Notes under the pieces: model-generated
What the model was told of the DNA's origin: nothing
Database searches by the model: none
What the model saw: the letters and a program-made list of their open reading frames with translations, nothing else
From: SVTX01 sp045577415
GTDB taxonomy: Bacteria > Bacillota > Clostridia > Oscillospirales > CAG-272
NCBI GenBank assembly: GCA_045577415.1
Contig: JAZNII010000135.1
Coordinates: 1 to 40,706 of the forward strand
Reading direction: 5' to 3'
Length of the DNA stretch: 40,706 bases
Part shown: piece by piece, positions 30,589-38,990 of the stretch
Position numbering within the stretch: the first letter of the stretch is position 1
Layout of the letters: the number at the start of each line of letters is the position of its first letter
Program-made: the position numbers and the translations under genes

Positions 30589-30593
30589 GAGAT

Positions 30594-30627
30594 GTTCATT
30601 TTCTGTCACCAGCGACAGAAAACGAAC
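30594..30627 (+). terminator. Hairpin after spoIIE (relative of the CTTTTCTTGTCGCTG repeat)
   Basis: GTTCATTTTCTGTC (30594-30607) pairs with GACAGAAAACGAAC (30614-30627) with one mismatch, six bases after the stop. A second A/T-rich stem, GATTAAAAA/TTTTTAATC, is at 30664-30695. Either may end spoIIE transcription. Confidence 0.45.
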
Positions 30628-30764
30628 CAAAATAACGCCGCTTAAGTGGAAAGGCGGTCTTGTGATTAAAAACGCAGCCAGCCGCATTTTTAATCCCCTC
30701 AACAGCCTCTCCCCTTAAGAAACCCCTCTCGAATTAAAGAGAGACATTGTATGGTTTAAAGACA

Positions 30765-30982
30765 GGAACTCAACCTTTAGGTTTAGCATTTTTGTTTATC
30801 TGAACTGTTTGTTACTATGTTGCTCGCAAAGGTATATGCGAGCAAGGGTAAGAACTAAATTCGCGCTTCGAACCACGAAGCTAATGTATTTTAAGGATGA
30901 ACCTCCAACTTATCTTTTTAGCGGCGTGGTTCGCCGCGTGAGATGAGTTCCTCACCTTGCTTGCGTATGCCTACGCAAGCAA
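30765..30982. ncRNA. Candidate structured RNA (unrecognised)
   Basis: No protein is apparent, but six perfect stems are packed in 218 nt. TTGCTCGCA/TGCGAGCAA is at 30820-30845 (9 bp, 8-nt loop). GCTTCG/CGAAGC is at 30865-30881 with loop AACCA, and GCGGCG/CGCCGC is at 30921-30937 with loop TGGTT; these two loops are exact complements (kissing loops). GTGAG/CTCAC at 30938-30955 has a loop ATGAGTTC that can pair with GAACTCA at 30766-30772. TTGCTTGCGTA/TACGCAAGCAA is at 30957-30982 and AACC/GGTT at 30772-30783. A minus-strand TATAAT (31060-31055) with GTGACC 16 bp before could drive it; no clear plus-strand promoter is seen, so the strand is undecided. I do not recognise the class. Confidence 0.45.
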
Positions 30983-31079
30983 AAGAGAGATTTAGCCAAA
31001 AACAAACTAAAAACTCAACTAAATAGTTCAGCTTACGGCTATACAATGAAAAATATTATACTTTGCAGAGGTTGGGGGT

Positions 31080-31171
31080 CACGGGGGAGGAGGATGTTTG
31101 AAAAATCCGCCTTTAAGTTTTCGGGTTGGAGTGTCTTTTGCGGATTTTTCGAACCCCTCTTGCCCCCCGTG
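31080..31171. repeat. Large foldback repeat with nested stems
   Basis: CACGGGGG (31080-31087) pairs with CCCCCGTG (31164-31171), and inside it GAAAAATCCGC (31100-31110) pairs with GCGGATTTTTC (31140-31150) around a 29-nt loop. It looks like a miniature inverted-repeat element; no coding frame of interest is in it. It lies between the candidate RNA and glnN. Confidence 0.6.
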
Positions 31172-31185
31172 CGGCGTTTCTTTTG

Positions 31186-31219
31186 TAACTTTTCTTGTCG
31201 CTGATGACAAGAAAAGTTA
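31186..31219. repeat. Hairpin repeat containing CTTTTCTTGTCGCTGATG, copy 2
   Basis: A 14-bp perfect stem TAACTTTTCTTGTC (31186-31199) / GACAAGAAAAGTTA (31206-31219) with loop GCTGAT. The left arm and loop match the repeat at 15455-15496. The following 31220-31400 shows no gene, only another short CTTTCTTT/GAAAGAAA-type foldback near 31350-31390. Confidence 0.6.
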
Positions 31220-31403
31220 GTAAAAACACGCATCTCACCATGCTGCATTTCTTTGGTTCAGCAAATACTTGCATTTGCGAGCCGATCAATCGCCAAGCTG
31301 TTGTCGGCAGGCTTCATTGCCGATGCGGGCAAGAAATGAACATAAACCTCCTTTCTTTAACTTTTTTCTTTCCCAAACGCGGAAAGAAAGTAAACCCCAC
31401 CAC

Positions 31404-31465
31404 TTGACAAAATTCTCCTTCGGAGTTATAATATAAAATGAGAAAATATTTATACTCCGAAGGAG
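31404..31465 (+). promoter_or_regulatory. glnN promoter with 12-bp inverted repeat spanning promoter spacer and SD
   Basis: TTGACA at 31404-31409, 17-bp spacer, TATAAT at 31427-31432. The spacer contains CTCCTTCGGAGT (31415-31426); its exact reverse complement ACTCCGAAGGAG is at 31454-31465 in the leader and includes the AAGGAG ribosome site, 9 bases before the ATG. The centres are 39 bp apart. In RNA the second copy alone forms CTCC-GAA-GGAG, masking the ribosome site. It looks like a two-site operator or translational control; the regulator is unknown. Confidence 0.7.
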
Positions 31466-31474
31466 CATTTTAAT

Positions 31475-33580
31475 ATGACTAATATTCCCGAAATATACGG
31501 CTGTATGGTATTCAACGACGCGGTCATGCGTCAGAGACTTCCCAAGGACGTTTACAAGTCCTTGACCGAGACCATACAGACCGGAAAAATGATCGACGTT
31601 TCTATCGCTAACGTCGTGGCAAACGCTATGAAAGACTGGGCGACCGAGAAGGGCGCGACCCACTATACCCACTGGTTCCAGCCTCTAACCAGCGTGACGG
31701 CAGAGAAGCACGATTCCTTTATCTCCCCCATTGGCGGCGATAAGGTCGTTATGGAGTTTTCGGGTAAGGAGCTGATAAAGGGCGAGAGCGACGCATCCTC
31801 CTTCCCGTCGGGCGGTCTCCGTAAGACCTGTAACGCAAGAGGCTATACCGCTTGGGACCCCTCCTCCTACGCTTTTATCAAGGACGGAACTCTTTACATA
31901 CCCACCGTTTTCTGTTCATATACGGGAGACGCTCTTGACACCAAGACACCCCTGCTTCGTTCTATGGACGCGGTCAGCGAGCAGGCTCTCCGTATCCTTG
32001 CGCTTTTCGGCGATAACACCGCTACGAGAGTAAACACCTCGGTAGGCGCGGAGCAGGAATATTTCCTTATAAACAAAGAATATTACGACAAGAGAGACGA
32101 CCTGCTCTACACGGGCAGAACGCTTTTTGGCGCACCCGCTCCCAAGGGTCAGCAGCTTGAGGATCACTACTACGGTCACCTCAAGACCAAGATCGGCGCG
32201 TATATGGAGGAGCTTGACAGAGAACTCTGGAAGCTTGGTATCACTTCAAAGACCAAGCACAACGAGGTCGCTCCCTCACAGCACGAATTAGCCCCCATAT
32301 TCTCAAACACCAACGTGGCTGTTGACCAGAACCTCGTGATCATGGAGACTATGAAAACGGTTGCAGAGAGACACGGTTTGGTCTGCCTCCTCCACGAAAA
32401 GCCCTATGCGGGCATTAACGGCTCGGGTAAGCATAACAACTGGTCGATAGGCACCGACACGGGCAAGAACCTGCTGAACCCCGGCAAGAACCCCGCGTCA
32501 AACACACAGTTTTTACTGTTTTTAGCAGCGGTAATCAAGGCTGTGGACGACTATCAGGATCTTATTCGTCTGTCGTCGGCTACCCCCGGAAACGACCACC
32601 GTCTCGGCGCTGACGAAGCACCCCCCGCGATCGTCTCGATGTTCCTTGGCGACGAGCTTGAGGGGCTTATCGACGCAATTGCAGACGACTCCGATTACAT
32701 AGACAAGGCGAGAAGGACGATGGATCTGGGCGTTCCCAGCGTTCCCACATTCCGTTACGATTCCACCGACCGTAACCGCACCTCACCCTTTGCTTTTACG
32801 GGCAACAAGTTTGAGTTCAGAATGGTCGGCTCGTCGCAGAATATCGCCATGGCAAACGTTATGATAAATACCGCCGTCGCCAAGGTCTGTCGCGATTTTG
32901 CCGACGAACTTGAAGGCGCGAATGACGTTGAAAATGCCGCAAGAGCGCTTATCAAAAAGACCTTTAAGGAACACAGGCGTATTATCTTCAATGGCAACGG
33001 CTATTCGTCAAAGTGGCCCGCCGAAGCCGAAAAGAGAGGTCTGCTCAATCTCAGGACAAGCGTTGACGCATTCTCCTGCCTGACAAAGCAAAAGAACATC
33101 GATCTTTTCACCGAGTTCGGAGTTATGAGCGAGGTCGAGCTTCGCGCCAGAGAGGACATTCTCTGCGAGAACTATTCCAAGGTCATCGACATCGAGGCGA
33201 AAACTATGGTCGATATAGCGAACAAGAAGATAATTCCCGCAGTTGAAGAATATATCGGTCAGCTTGCCGAGATCGCCAAGAACAAGATCAAGGTTCTGGA
33301 CAACGCAAACGGCGCAAATCTTGAAAAGACCATAATTCTGAAGCTGTCAGCTCTTAACGCCAAGGCTTACGAGCTTGCGGACAAGCTGAAAAATGCCGCC
33401 GACAGCGCATACGCCGAAAGAGCCAAGACCCACAAGTATATGGACTCGGCTCTGGCTTATAAGGACAACGTTATCCCGCTTATGACCAAGCTCCGCGAGG
33501 CGGTTGACGAGATGGAGGGCATCGTTCCCTCAAAGCTCTGGCCTCTGCCGTCCTACGGTGAGATGACTATGAAACAGTAA
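31475..33580 (+). CDS. glnN: Glutamine synthetase type III
   Basis: A 701-residue ammonium-assimilating enzyme making glutamine from glutamate, ATP and ammonia. Length and sequence are those of GSIII (about 700-730), not GSI or GSII. Visible marks are YTHWFQPLTSVTAEKHDSF near residue 60, FPSGGLRKTCNARGYTAWD near 108, SVGAEQEYFLI near 190, HNEVAPSQHELAPIFSNTN near 262, LLHEKPYAGINGSGKHNNWS near 308 and SATPGNDHRLGADEAPPAIV near 368. The Glu and His ligands of the metal site fall in these blocks. It is a monocistronic unit with its own promoter/operator (31404-31465) and terminator (33591-33635), without nearby glnR or glnB. Confidence 0.97.
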   Translation: MTNIPEIYGCMVFNDAVMRQRLPKDVYKSLTETIQTGKMIDVSIANVVANAMKDWATEKGATHYTHWFQPLTSVTAEKHDSFISPIGGDKVVMEFSGKELIKGESDASSFPSGGLRKTCNARGYTAWDPSSYAFIKDGTLYIPTVFCSYTGDALDTKTPLLRSMDAVSEQALRILALFGDNTATRVNTSVGAEQEYFLINKEYYDKRDDLLYTGRTLFGAPAPKGQQLEDHYYGHLKTKIGAYMEELDRELWKLGITSKTKHNEVAPSQHELAPIFSNTNVAVDQNLVIMETMKTVAERHGLVCLLHEKPYAGINGSGKHNNWSIGTDTGKNLLNPGKNPASNTQFLLFLAAVIKAVDDYQDLIRLSSATPGNDHRLGADEAPPAIVSMFLGDELEGLIDAIADDSDYIDKARRTMDLGVPSVPTFRYDSTDRNRTSPFAFTGNKFEFRMVGSSQNIAMANVMINTAVAKVCRDFADELEGANDVENAARALIKKTFKEHRRIIFNGNGYSSKWPAEAEKRGLLNLRTSVDAFSCLTKQKNIDLFTEFGVMSEVELRAREDILCENYSKVIDIEAKTMVDIANKKIIPAVEEYIGQLAEIAKNKIKVLDNANGANLEKTIILKLSALNAKAYELADKLKNAADSAYAERAKTHKYMDSALAYKDNVIPLMTKLREAVDEMEGIVPSKLWPLPSYGEMTMKQ

Positions 33581-33590
33581 AGAAACAAAC

Positions 33591-33635
33591 AAGCAACGGT
33601 GCCCTGTATTATAGCAGGTTGCCGTTGCTTATTTT
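33591..33635 (+). terminator. Terminator of glnN
   Basis: AAGCAACGG (33591-33599) pairs with CCGTTGCTT (33622-33630), with an inner CCTG/CAGG extension, followed by ATTTTT. It lies between convergent glnN and the MATE gene. Confidence 0.8.
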
Positions 33636-33644
33636 TACGATTTA

Positions 33645-35081
33645 TTAATTTTTGAATTCTTCCGGAGCGCGTTTTCCACTTTTGAATTCTTCCAGAGCGC
33701 GTTTTCCGACTTCGGTTACGGGCTTTATCCATTTGCCCGAGCGCCAATAGATCATGAAGAATACCGTTTTCGGAAGATCCTCGCAGAGGTACATGATGGC
33801 ATAGACCGCAAGGAAGGGAAGCCCCCATACGTTTGCCGCGAGATAGGTCATGGGAACCGAGAAGCACCACAGCGCGGCGATCTCGATTATCATTCCCATA
33901 GTTGTATCGCCGCCTGAACGGAAAATGCCAACGACAGTGAGATACGGCACGTTACGCACAACTATCCATAAAGAGTAGATCACGAGTATCCACTTTGCCG
34001 TTTCAATGGTGTAGTCGGAAATATTCGATGCCAGATTGAATATCGAAACAAGGGGGGATCTGAGAAGAATTACCACCAAACCGACGATCATCGAAACAAA
34101 AGGGAAGACCGTAATAAATCTCTTGGTGTCCCTGATACTCTCTCTTATTTCACCTGAGCCGATTGACTTACCCGTCATAACGGAGCAGGCGTTACAAAGT
34201 CCCATAAAAAAGCAGAACGAGAAGTTTTCAAAGGTCCTGACTATGGTAATGGCGGCATATTCCTCATGTCCCATATTGGCGAAGATGATATTGTATGCCA
34301 CAGTTCCCATTCCCCACATAGTTTCGTTGATAATAACGGGAGTGGTTCTTTTGAAGAATTCTCCGACAGCGCTCATTGAAAACGAGAATTCGCGCAAGGG
34401 AGCGATGAGAATGTTCTTTCTGAAGATTGAGAAGATTAAGATCAGGACAGGTCCGAGCCATGCCGAGATAGCAGTAGCGATAGCCGCGCCCTGTACTCCA
34501 AGCCCTGCGGGGAATATGAGAAAGTAGTTCAGCACTATGTTGGCTACCGCGCAAATACCCGAAACCGTCATTGGAAGCTTGGGACGCTCTACCGAGCGGA
34601 GCGTTGCTCCCAGGATATTGGTCAGAGCCATTGCTGGATAGGAAAGGCACGCAAAGCGCAGATAGGCTGAGCCTTCGCTTATTATTTCGGGGTTTTTATT
34701 AAAGATATAGATTATTTTTTCGGGAAAGATCGCCGCGATTGCAAGGAAAAGCATTGAAACTACAAGTCCCGCGGTTGCCGAAATACCGACCGTTTGACGG
34801 ATACCCCGTACATTTTTGTCCCCCCAATACTGGGAGACGAACACCGATGCGCCCGATGCTATTCCAAAAAGGACCATAGCGAACAGCCAGCTCCACTGTC
34901 CTGCCATACCCGTAGCGGATAAGGGAATGTCGCCGAGCTGTCCTACCATTAAGGTGTCTATAAGACTGAAGGATGCCGAAAGCATCTGTTGCAGAGCTAT
35001 AGGGATCGCCAGAGATAGCGTAGTTTTCCAAAACCCCTTGTCCCATAAGGACAAGGGGAGTTTTTTTGTGTTAATATTCAT
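33645..35081 (-). CDS. MATE family efflux transporter
   Basis: A 478-residue membrane protein with twelve helices and the family's two-fold pattern: LSLAIPIALQQMLSASFSLIDTLMVGQLG at the start (core segment SLIDTLMVGQLG) and FRSGGDTTMGMIIEIAALWC near residue 385. MATE proteins export drugs or metabolites using sodium or proton gradients; the substrate is unknown. Its start lies one base after the upstream ABC gene's stop and lacks a Shine-Dalgarno, implying translational coupling. The C-terminus ends in a 10-residue tandem repeat (GKRALEEFKS, GKRAPEEFKN) from a 30-bp DNA duplication at 33651-33710. Third gene of an export operon. Confidence 0.93.
   Translation of the reverse strand: MNINTKKLPLSLWDKGFWKTTLSLAIPIALQQMLSASFSLIDTLMVGQLGDIPLSATGMAGQWSWLFAMVLFGIASGASVFVSQYWGDKNVRGIRQTVGISATAGLVVSMLFLAIAAIFPEKIIYIFNKNPEIISEGSAYLRFACLSYPAMALTNILGATLRSVERPKLPMTVSGICAVANIVLNYFLIFPAGLGVQGAAIATAISAWLGPVLILIFSIFRKNILIAPLREFSFSMSAVGEFFKRTTPVIINETMWGMGTVAYNIIFANMGHEEYAAITIVRTFENFSFCFFMGLCNACSVMTGKSIGSGEIRESIRDTKRFITVFPFVSMIVGLVVILLRSPLVSIFNLASNISDYTIETAKWILVIYSLWIVVRNVPYLTVVGIFRSGGDTTMGMIIEIAALWCFSVPMTYLAANVWGLPFLAVYAIMYLCEDLPKTVFFMIYWRSGKWIKPVTEVGKRALEEFKSGKRAPEEFKN
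33651..33710 (-). repeat. 30-bp tandem duplication in the MATE C-terminus
   Basis: TTTGAATTCT recurs at 33651 and 33681 with about 27 of 30 bases the same in each unit. It is in frame and duplicates ten residues at the protein's C-terminal end. Confidence 0.8.
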
Positions 35082-35082
35082 T

Positions 35083-36990
35083 TTATTTTTTCAAAATGTT
35101 TTTTCCGCCAAGCTGCTCTTTGTGATATTGGAGAGTGTAGAGACGGTAGTAGTTGCCCTTGTTCAGCAGCAGCTCGTTGTGAGTACCCTGCTCGATGATC
35201 TTGCCGTGGGAAAGAACGATAATATTGTCTGCGTGCTGAATGGTGGAGAGACGGTGAGCGACCATAAGCATAGTGCCTATGTTCATCATCTTTTCAAGAG
35301 AATCCTGAATGAGGATCTCGGTCTCGGTGTCGATATTTGCCGTAGCTTCGTCAAGTATCATTACAGCGGGCTTGTGAATGATCGTTCTCGCAAAGCTGAT
35401 GAGCTGTCTCTGTCCTGCCGAGAAGTTGTTTCCTCTTTCGCGTACCCCCTCGTCAAGTCCGTCTGAGAGCTTGTCTATAAAGCTGTCGGCATTGACGTAC
35501 TTGCACGCCTCCCTGACCTCATCGTCGGTGACACCGTCGAGACCAAGCGTGATATTGGAGCGTATCGTTCCCGAGAAAAGGAAGACGTCCTGAAGCATCT
35601 GACCGAAATGGCGGCGCAGGGAGCTTATCTTGATCTTCTTGATGTTGATGCCGTCGATAAGGATCTCGCCCTTCTGAATGTCGTAATTGCGGCAGATAAG
35701 CGAGAGGATCGTGGTCTTACCCGAGCCGGTAGAGCCAACGAATGCCACGGTGTCGCCCGCGTTTACCTTGAAGGACACGTCCTTAAGCACCCATTCGTCG
35801 GGAAGATATGAGAACCATACGTTTCTGAACTCGATGTTGCCCTCGATGTGGTCAAGCTCGATAGCGTCAGGCTCGTCCACTACCTCGGGAACTATATCGA
35901 ATATCTTGTATATCTTCTCGGCAGACGCAAAGCAAGCCTGCAAGCGGTTAAACTGCTCCGCGAGATTTTGTATGGGATTGAAGAACTTGTTGATGTACTG
36001 ATAGAAGGCAACTATGACGTTGACCTCAACGACCTGACCGAGGAACTCCCAGCCCTCAAGCTTTCCTCTCGCTCCGAAATAAAAGAGACAGAGGATAGAG
36101 GAGATGTAGAGCATATATACCATGGGACGGAAGATGCCGAAGACGAACATCTGCCCCATCTTTGCCTTGCCGAGCTTCTTGTTTCTCTCGTCGAATTCTT
36201 CCTTCTTTCTCGCCTCGCGGTTGAATATCTGAATTATCTTCATTCCCGAAAGGTTTTCGGAGAGGAAGATGTTGATATTGGTAGTGCCGTCCTTGACCTG
36301 ACGGTGAGCGCGGCGGGAGAATTTACGGAAAATGACCGTAAAGAGGACTACGAAGGGAACGAAGCAAAGGACTACCAGCGTCAGCATATAGTTGAGCATG
36401 AGCATTGCCGCAAGCACGCCGACGATGATGAACATATTCTTGATAAGGTTTACGAGAATATTGGTAAAGGTTATAGAGATCGCGTTGGTGTCGTTGGTAA
36501 CTCTTGTGACCAGAGTTCCCACGGGGATCTTGTTGAGCTGATCGTGAGAAAGGTTTTCAATGTGATGGAAAAGATCCTCGCGGATATTGGAAACGATTCG
36601 CTGTCCCGTCTTTTGAAGGATTATCGACTGAACGTAGGTGCAGATAAGCGAGATCAGCAGTATAGCTCCGTATATTCCGATGCGGACGTAAAGCGCGTTA
36701 AGGTCAAAGCCGCCCTTACTGCCTACCATTTCAATAATATCACCCATTATGATGGGAGAGATTATCTCGTGAGCGATAGAGAAGATCATAAGCACGAGGA
36801 CGAAAATAAATCTGCCGATATAGGGCTTTGCGTATTTCATAAGGCGGCGGATTATCTCCGAATCCTTCATGTCACGGTCGAAGCCGATGGCCTCTTTCTT
36901 GTCCTTCATGGTGGCGAAGGCGATGATGAATATAGTAGCGAACACGCCGATTATAGCGCCAACGGTAAGAATTGGGTAAAACTCGTACAT
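35083..36990 (-). CDS. ABC exporter half-transporter, canonical ATPase site subunit
   Basis: A 635-residue fused exporter: six membrane helices with an ABC1 domain (about 50-340) then an ATPase domain. An extra N-terminal helix (about 5-28) is present. ATPase motifs: Walker A GSTGSGKTT near 417, signature FSAGQRQ near 522, Walker B VMILDEATANID near 543 with the catalytic Glu, and H-loop VAHRLST. It starts one base after the stop of the upstream ABC gene and ends one base before the MATE gene. The pair matches BmrC/D- or TM287/288-like heterodimeric multidrug exporters; this subunit supplies the catalytic Glu. Substrate unknown. Confidence 0.93.
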   Translation of the reverse strand: MYEFYPILTVGAIIGVFATIFIIAFATMKDKKEAIGFDRDMKDSEIIRRLMKYAKPYIGRFIFVLVLMIFSIAHEIISPIIMGDIIEMVGSKGGFDLNALYVRIGIYGAILLISLICTYVQSIILQKTGQRIVSNIREDLFHHIENLSHDQLNKIPVGTLVTRVTNDTNAISITFTNILVNLIKNMFIIVGVLAAMLMLNYMLTLVVLCFVPFVVLFTVIFRKFSRRAHRQVKDGTTNINIFLSENLSGMKIIQIFNREARKKEEFDERNKKLGKAKMGQMFVFGIFRPMVYMLYISSILCLFYFGARGKLEGWEFLGQVVEVNVIVAFYQYINKFFNPIQNLAEQFNRLQACFASAEKIYKIFDIVPEVVDEPDAIELDHIEGNIEFRNVWFSYLPDEWVLKDVSFKVNAGDTVAFVGSTGSGKTTILSLICRNYDIQKGEILIDGINIKKIKISSLRRHFGQMLQDVFLFSGTIRSNITLGLDGVTDDEVREACKYVNADSFIDKLSDGLDEGVRERGNNFSAGQRQLISFARTIIHKPAVMILDEATANIDTETEILIQDSLEKMMNIGTMLMVAHRLSTIQHADNIIVLSHGKIIEQGTHNELLLNKGNYYRLYTLQYHKEQLGGKNILKK

Positions 36991-36991
36991 A

Positions 36992-38809
36992 TTATTCTAC
37001 CTCCTTCCTGCCGTCGTCCTGCGCGCCCGATTCGTCTGCGTCGTCAAGCTTTTGCAGGTCGACCAGATTCTTAAATTCGGGGCAGGATGAGTAAAGCTCG
37101 GAATAATTGCCGACTGCGGCGATCTTGCCCTCGTCTACGAAGATTATCTTGTCCATCTGCTCCACGGTGCTGACTCTGTGGGCAATAAGGATAGTAGTCT
37201 TGCCCGCTCTCATGCTATGGAGATTTTCAAGGATCGCCTTTTCGGTCTTAACGTCAACGGCAGAAACCGAGTCGTCGAGAATGAGAATGGGCGCGTTCTT
37301 CATCAGCGCGCGTGCGATGGAAATTCGCTGCTTCTGTCCGCCCGAGACGGTAACTCCGCGCTCACCGAGAACGCTTTGATACTTTTCGGGGAATTCGGCG
37401 ATATTGTCGTGAACGTCCGCCATTTTTGCGGCGAACTCAACGTCGTCAAAGCTGCCGCCGTCGGTGGCGAAGCTTATGTTGTTTTCAATCGTGTCGCTGA
37501 AAAGGAAGTTGTCCTGCGGAACGTAAGCGGCGGCGGCTCTGACCGTCTTTATCGGTATTTGGTTTACGTCGTTACCGTCGATGAAGACCGTGCCGTCGGG
37601 AACGTTGTAGGTGCGCAATATCAGATCTACTATGGTGGTCTTGCCCGAGCCTGTGCGTCCGATAATTCCTACGTTTTCGCCCGCCTTGATCGAGAATGAG
37701 ACGTCGGAGAGGATGTCGAACTCGCCGTCGGGATAGCGGAAGGTAAGATTTTTGAAATCGATGTCTCCGCGTATGTCGGAAAGCTCCTCGATCTCGCCTC
37801 TGTCAAAAACATCGGGCTTGGCATCAAGCAACTCGCTGATGCGCTTGAGCGAGGCTTTTCCCTGAGCGTGCATGCCGATAAGCTCGGAGACTGCCATAAC
37901 GGGCCAGATTATTGCGTTGAAATATCCTATAAATTCTACAAGCTGGGAGGCAGAGAACTGAACGTCGGGATTGAAAACGAGATATCCGCCGTAGCCGAGA
38001 ATAACGCATACCACCGATTCGATGAACAGTGTCAGCGCAACGTGAAGAAGAACCGAGAGCTTGGTGTATTCAACATTTCTGTCCTCGTTGTTCTTGCTCA
38101 GCTTTTTAAACTCGAGCAGCTCGTGAGTTTCCTTGACGAATGCCTTGACTACCGCGATTCCCGCAAAGGTCTCTTGCGAGAAATCCGAGAGAAGCGAGAA
38201 TGCCTCCTGTCTCTTTTCCCACTTTCGGCTCATGTATTTGCCCACGATAAGAGAGCAGACCAGAAGCAGAACCATGGGGATCATGCAGAACATAGCCAGA
38301 ATAGGATTCATCCTCACCATTTTGATAAGGGCGAGGATGCCAAGGACTACCGCGTCGAAGAACATCATAATTCCCCAACCGAAGCATTCCTGAACGGTAT
38401 CAAGGTCGTTGGTAAAGAGAGACATCATGTTACCGACCTTGTTGACCTGATAATACTGCTGGGAAAGGTCCTTGCAGCGGTCGAACATTCTGCCGCGCAG
38501 ATCGGTCTCAAGCTTAATGCCCGCGCCAAAGAAGCAAACTCTCCACAAAAATCTGCCGAATACCAGAGAGACGATAACGAACAGCATTGGCAGACAGATC
38601 TTGTCAAGAATATAATTTAAGTCAAAGGTATAAGCCATACCCGATGCGGAATCGGTTACGAATCCGGTCTCAACGCCCTCGATGACGGCGGCGTAAAGCT
38701 CGGGGGTAATAAGCTGCATGTAGTCCACGAGTACCAGCGCGAGGACACCCAAAAGCAGCATAGGTAAGTATTTGAGATAATATCGATTGATGTGTTTTCC
38801 AAATATCAA
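36992..38809 (-). CDS. ABC exporter half-transporter, degenerate ATPase site subunit
   Basis: A 605-residue membrane-ATPase fusion with six helices (about 15-320) and an ATPase domain with Walker A GRTGSGKTT near 383, signature VSGGQKQRISIARAL near 488, Walker B LILDDSVSAVD near 510, where the catalytic Glu is Asp, and H-loop LIAHRVST. The Glu-to-Asp change marks the degenerate site of asymmetric heterodimeric exporters. It is first in a three-gene operon with the canonical half and a MATE protein, read from a sigma-A promoter at 38869-38897. A GGAGGG site precedes the ATG. No regulator is adjacent within the window. Confidence 0.93.
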   Translation of the reverse strand: MIFGKHINRYYLKYLPMLLLGVLALVLVDYMQLITPELYAAVIEGVETGFVTDSASGMAYTFDLNYILDKICLPMLFVIVSLVFGRFLWRVCFFGAGIKLETDLRGRMFDRCKDLSQQYYQVNKVGNMMSLFTNDLDTVQECFGWGIMMFFDAVVLGILALIKMVRMNPILAMFCMIPMVLLLVCSLIVGKYMSRKWEKRQEAFSLLSDFSQETFAGIAVVKAFVKETHELLEFKKLSKNNEDRNVEYTKLSVLLHVALTLFIESVVCVILGYGGYLVFNPDVQFSASQLVEFIGYFNAIIWPVMAVSELIGMHAQGKASLKRISELLDAKPDVFDRGEIEELSDIRGDIDFKNLTFRYPDGEFDILSDVSFSIKAGENVGIIGRTGSGKTTIVDLILRTYNVPDGTVFIDGNDVNQIPIKTVRAAAAYVPQDNFLFSDTIENNISFATDGGSFDDVEFAAKMADVHDNIAEFPEKYQSVLGERGVTVSGGQKQRISIARALMKNAPILILDDSVSAVDVKTEKAILENLHSMRAGKTTILIAHRVSTVEQMDKIIFVDEGKIAAVGNYSELYSSCPEFKNLVDLQKLDDADESGAQDDGRKEVE

Positions 38810-38868
38810 AATTATCCCTCCCTTTGGTTTGAATTTTGCTGAATTTTTTCTTAAATCATATAAAATTT

Positions 38869-38897
38869 ATTTTAGCATACTGAAGTGCTTTTGTCAA
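38869..38897 (-). promoter_or_regulatory. Sigma-A promoter of the ABC-ABC-MATE operon
   Basis: On the minus strand: TTGACA (38897-38892), 17-bp spacer, TAAAAT (38874-38869), about 60 bases before the first start codon. Confidence 0.75.
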
Positions 38898-38990
38898 CAC
38901 ATTTTATGTATATTTATATAACTAAAAGTAGAATTTTGAAAAAAGGGCCGATTGGGATAGTTTTTTAACTAAAAAACGTCAGATTATAGA

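Noticed and set aside
31195..31407. 70-codon frame before glnN
   Set aside because: It lies in hairpin repeats and low-complexity DNA, has no ribosome site, and resembles no family known to me.
35848..37074. Long open frame (408 codons) on the plus strand opposite the ABC transporter genes
   Set aside because: It is antisense to well-matched ABC exporter sequence, has no recognisable domain, and is explained by the codon usage of the real gene leaving few stops on the other strand.
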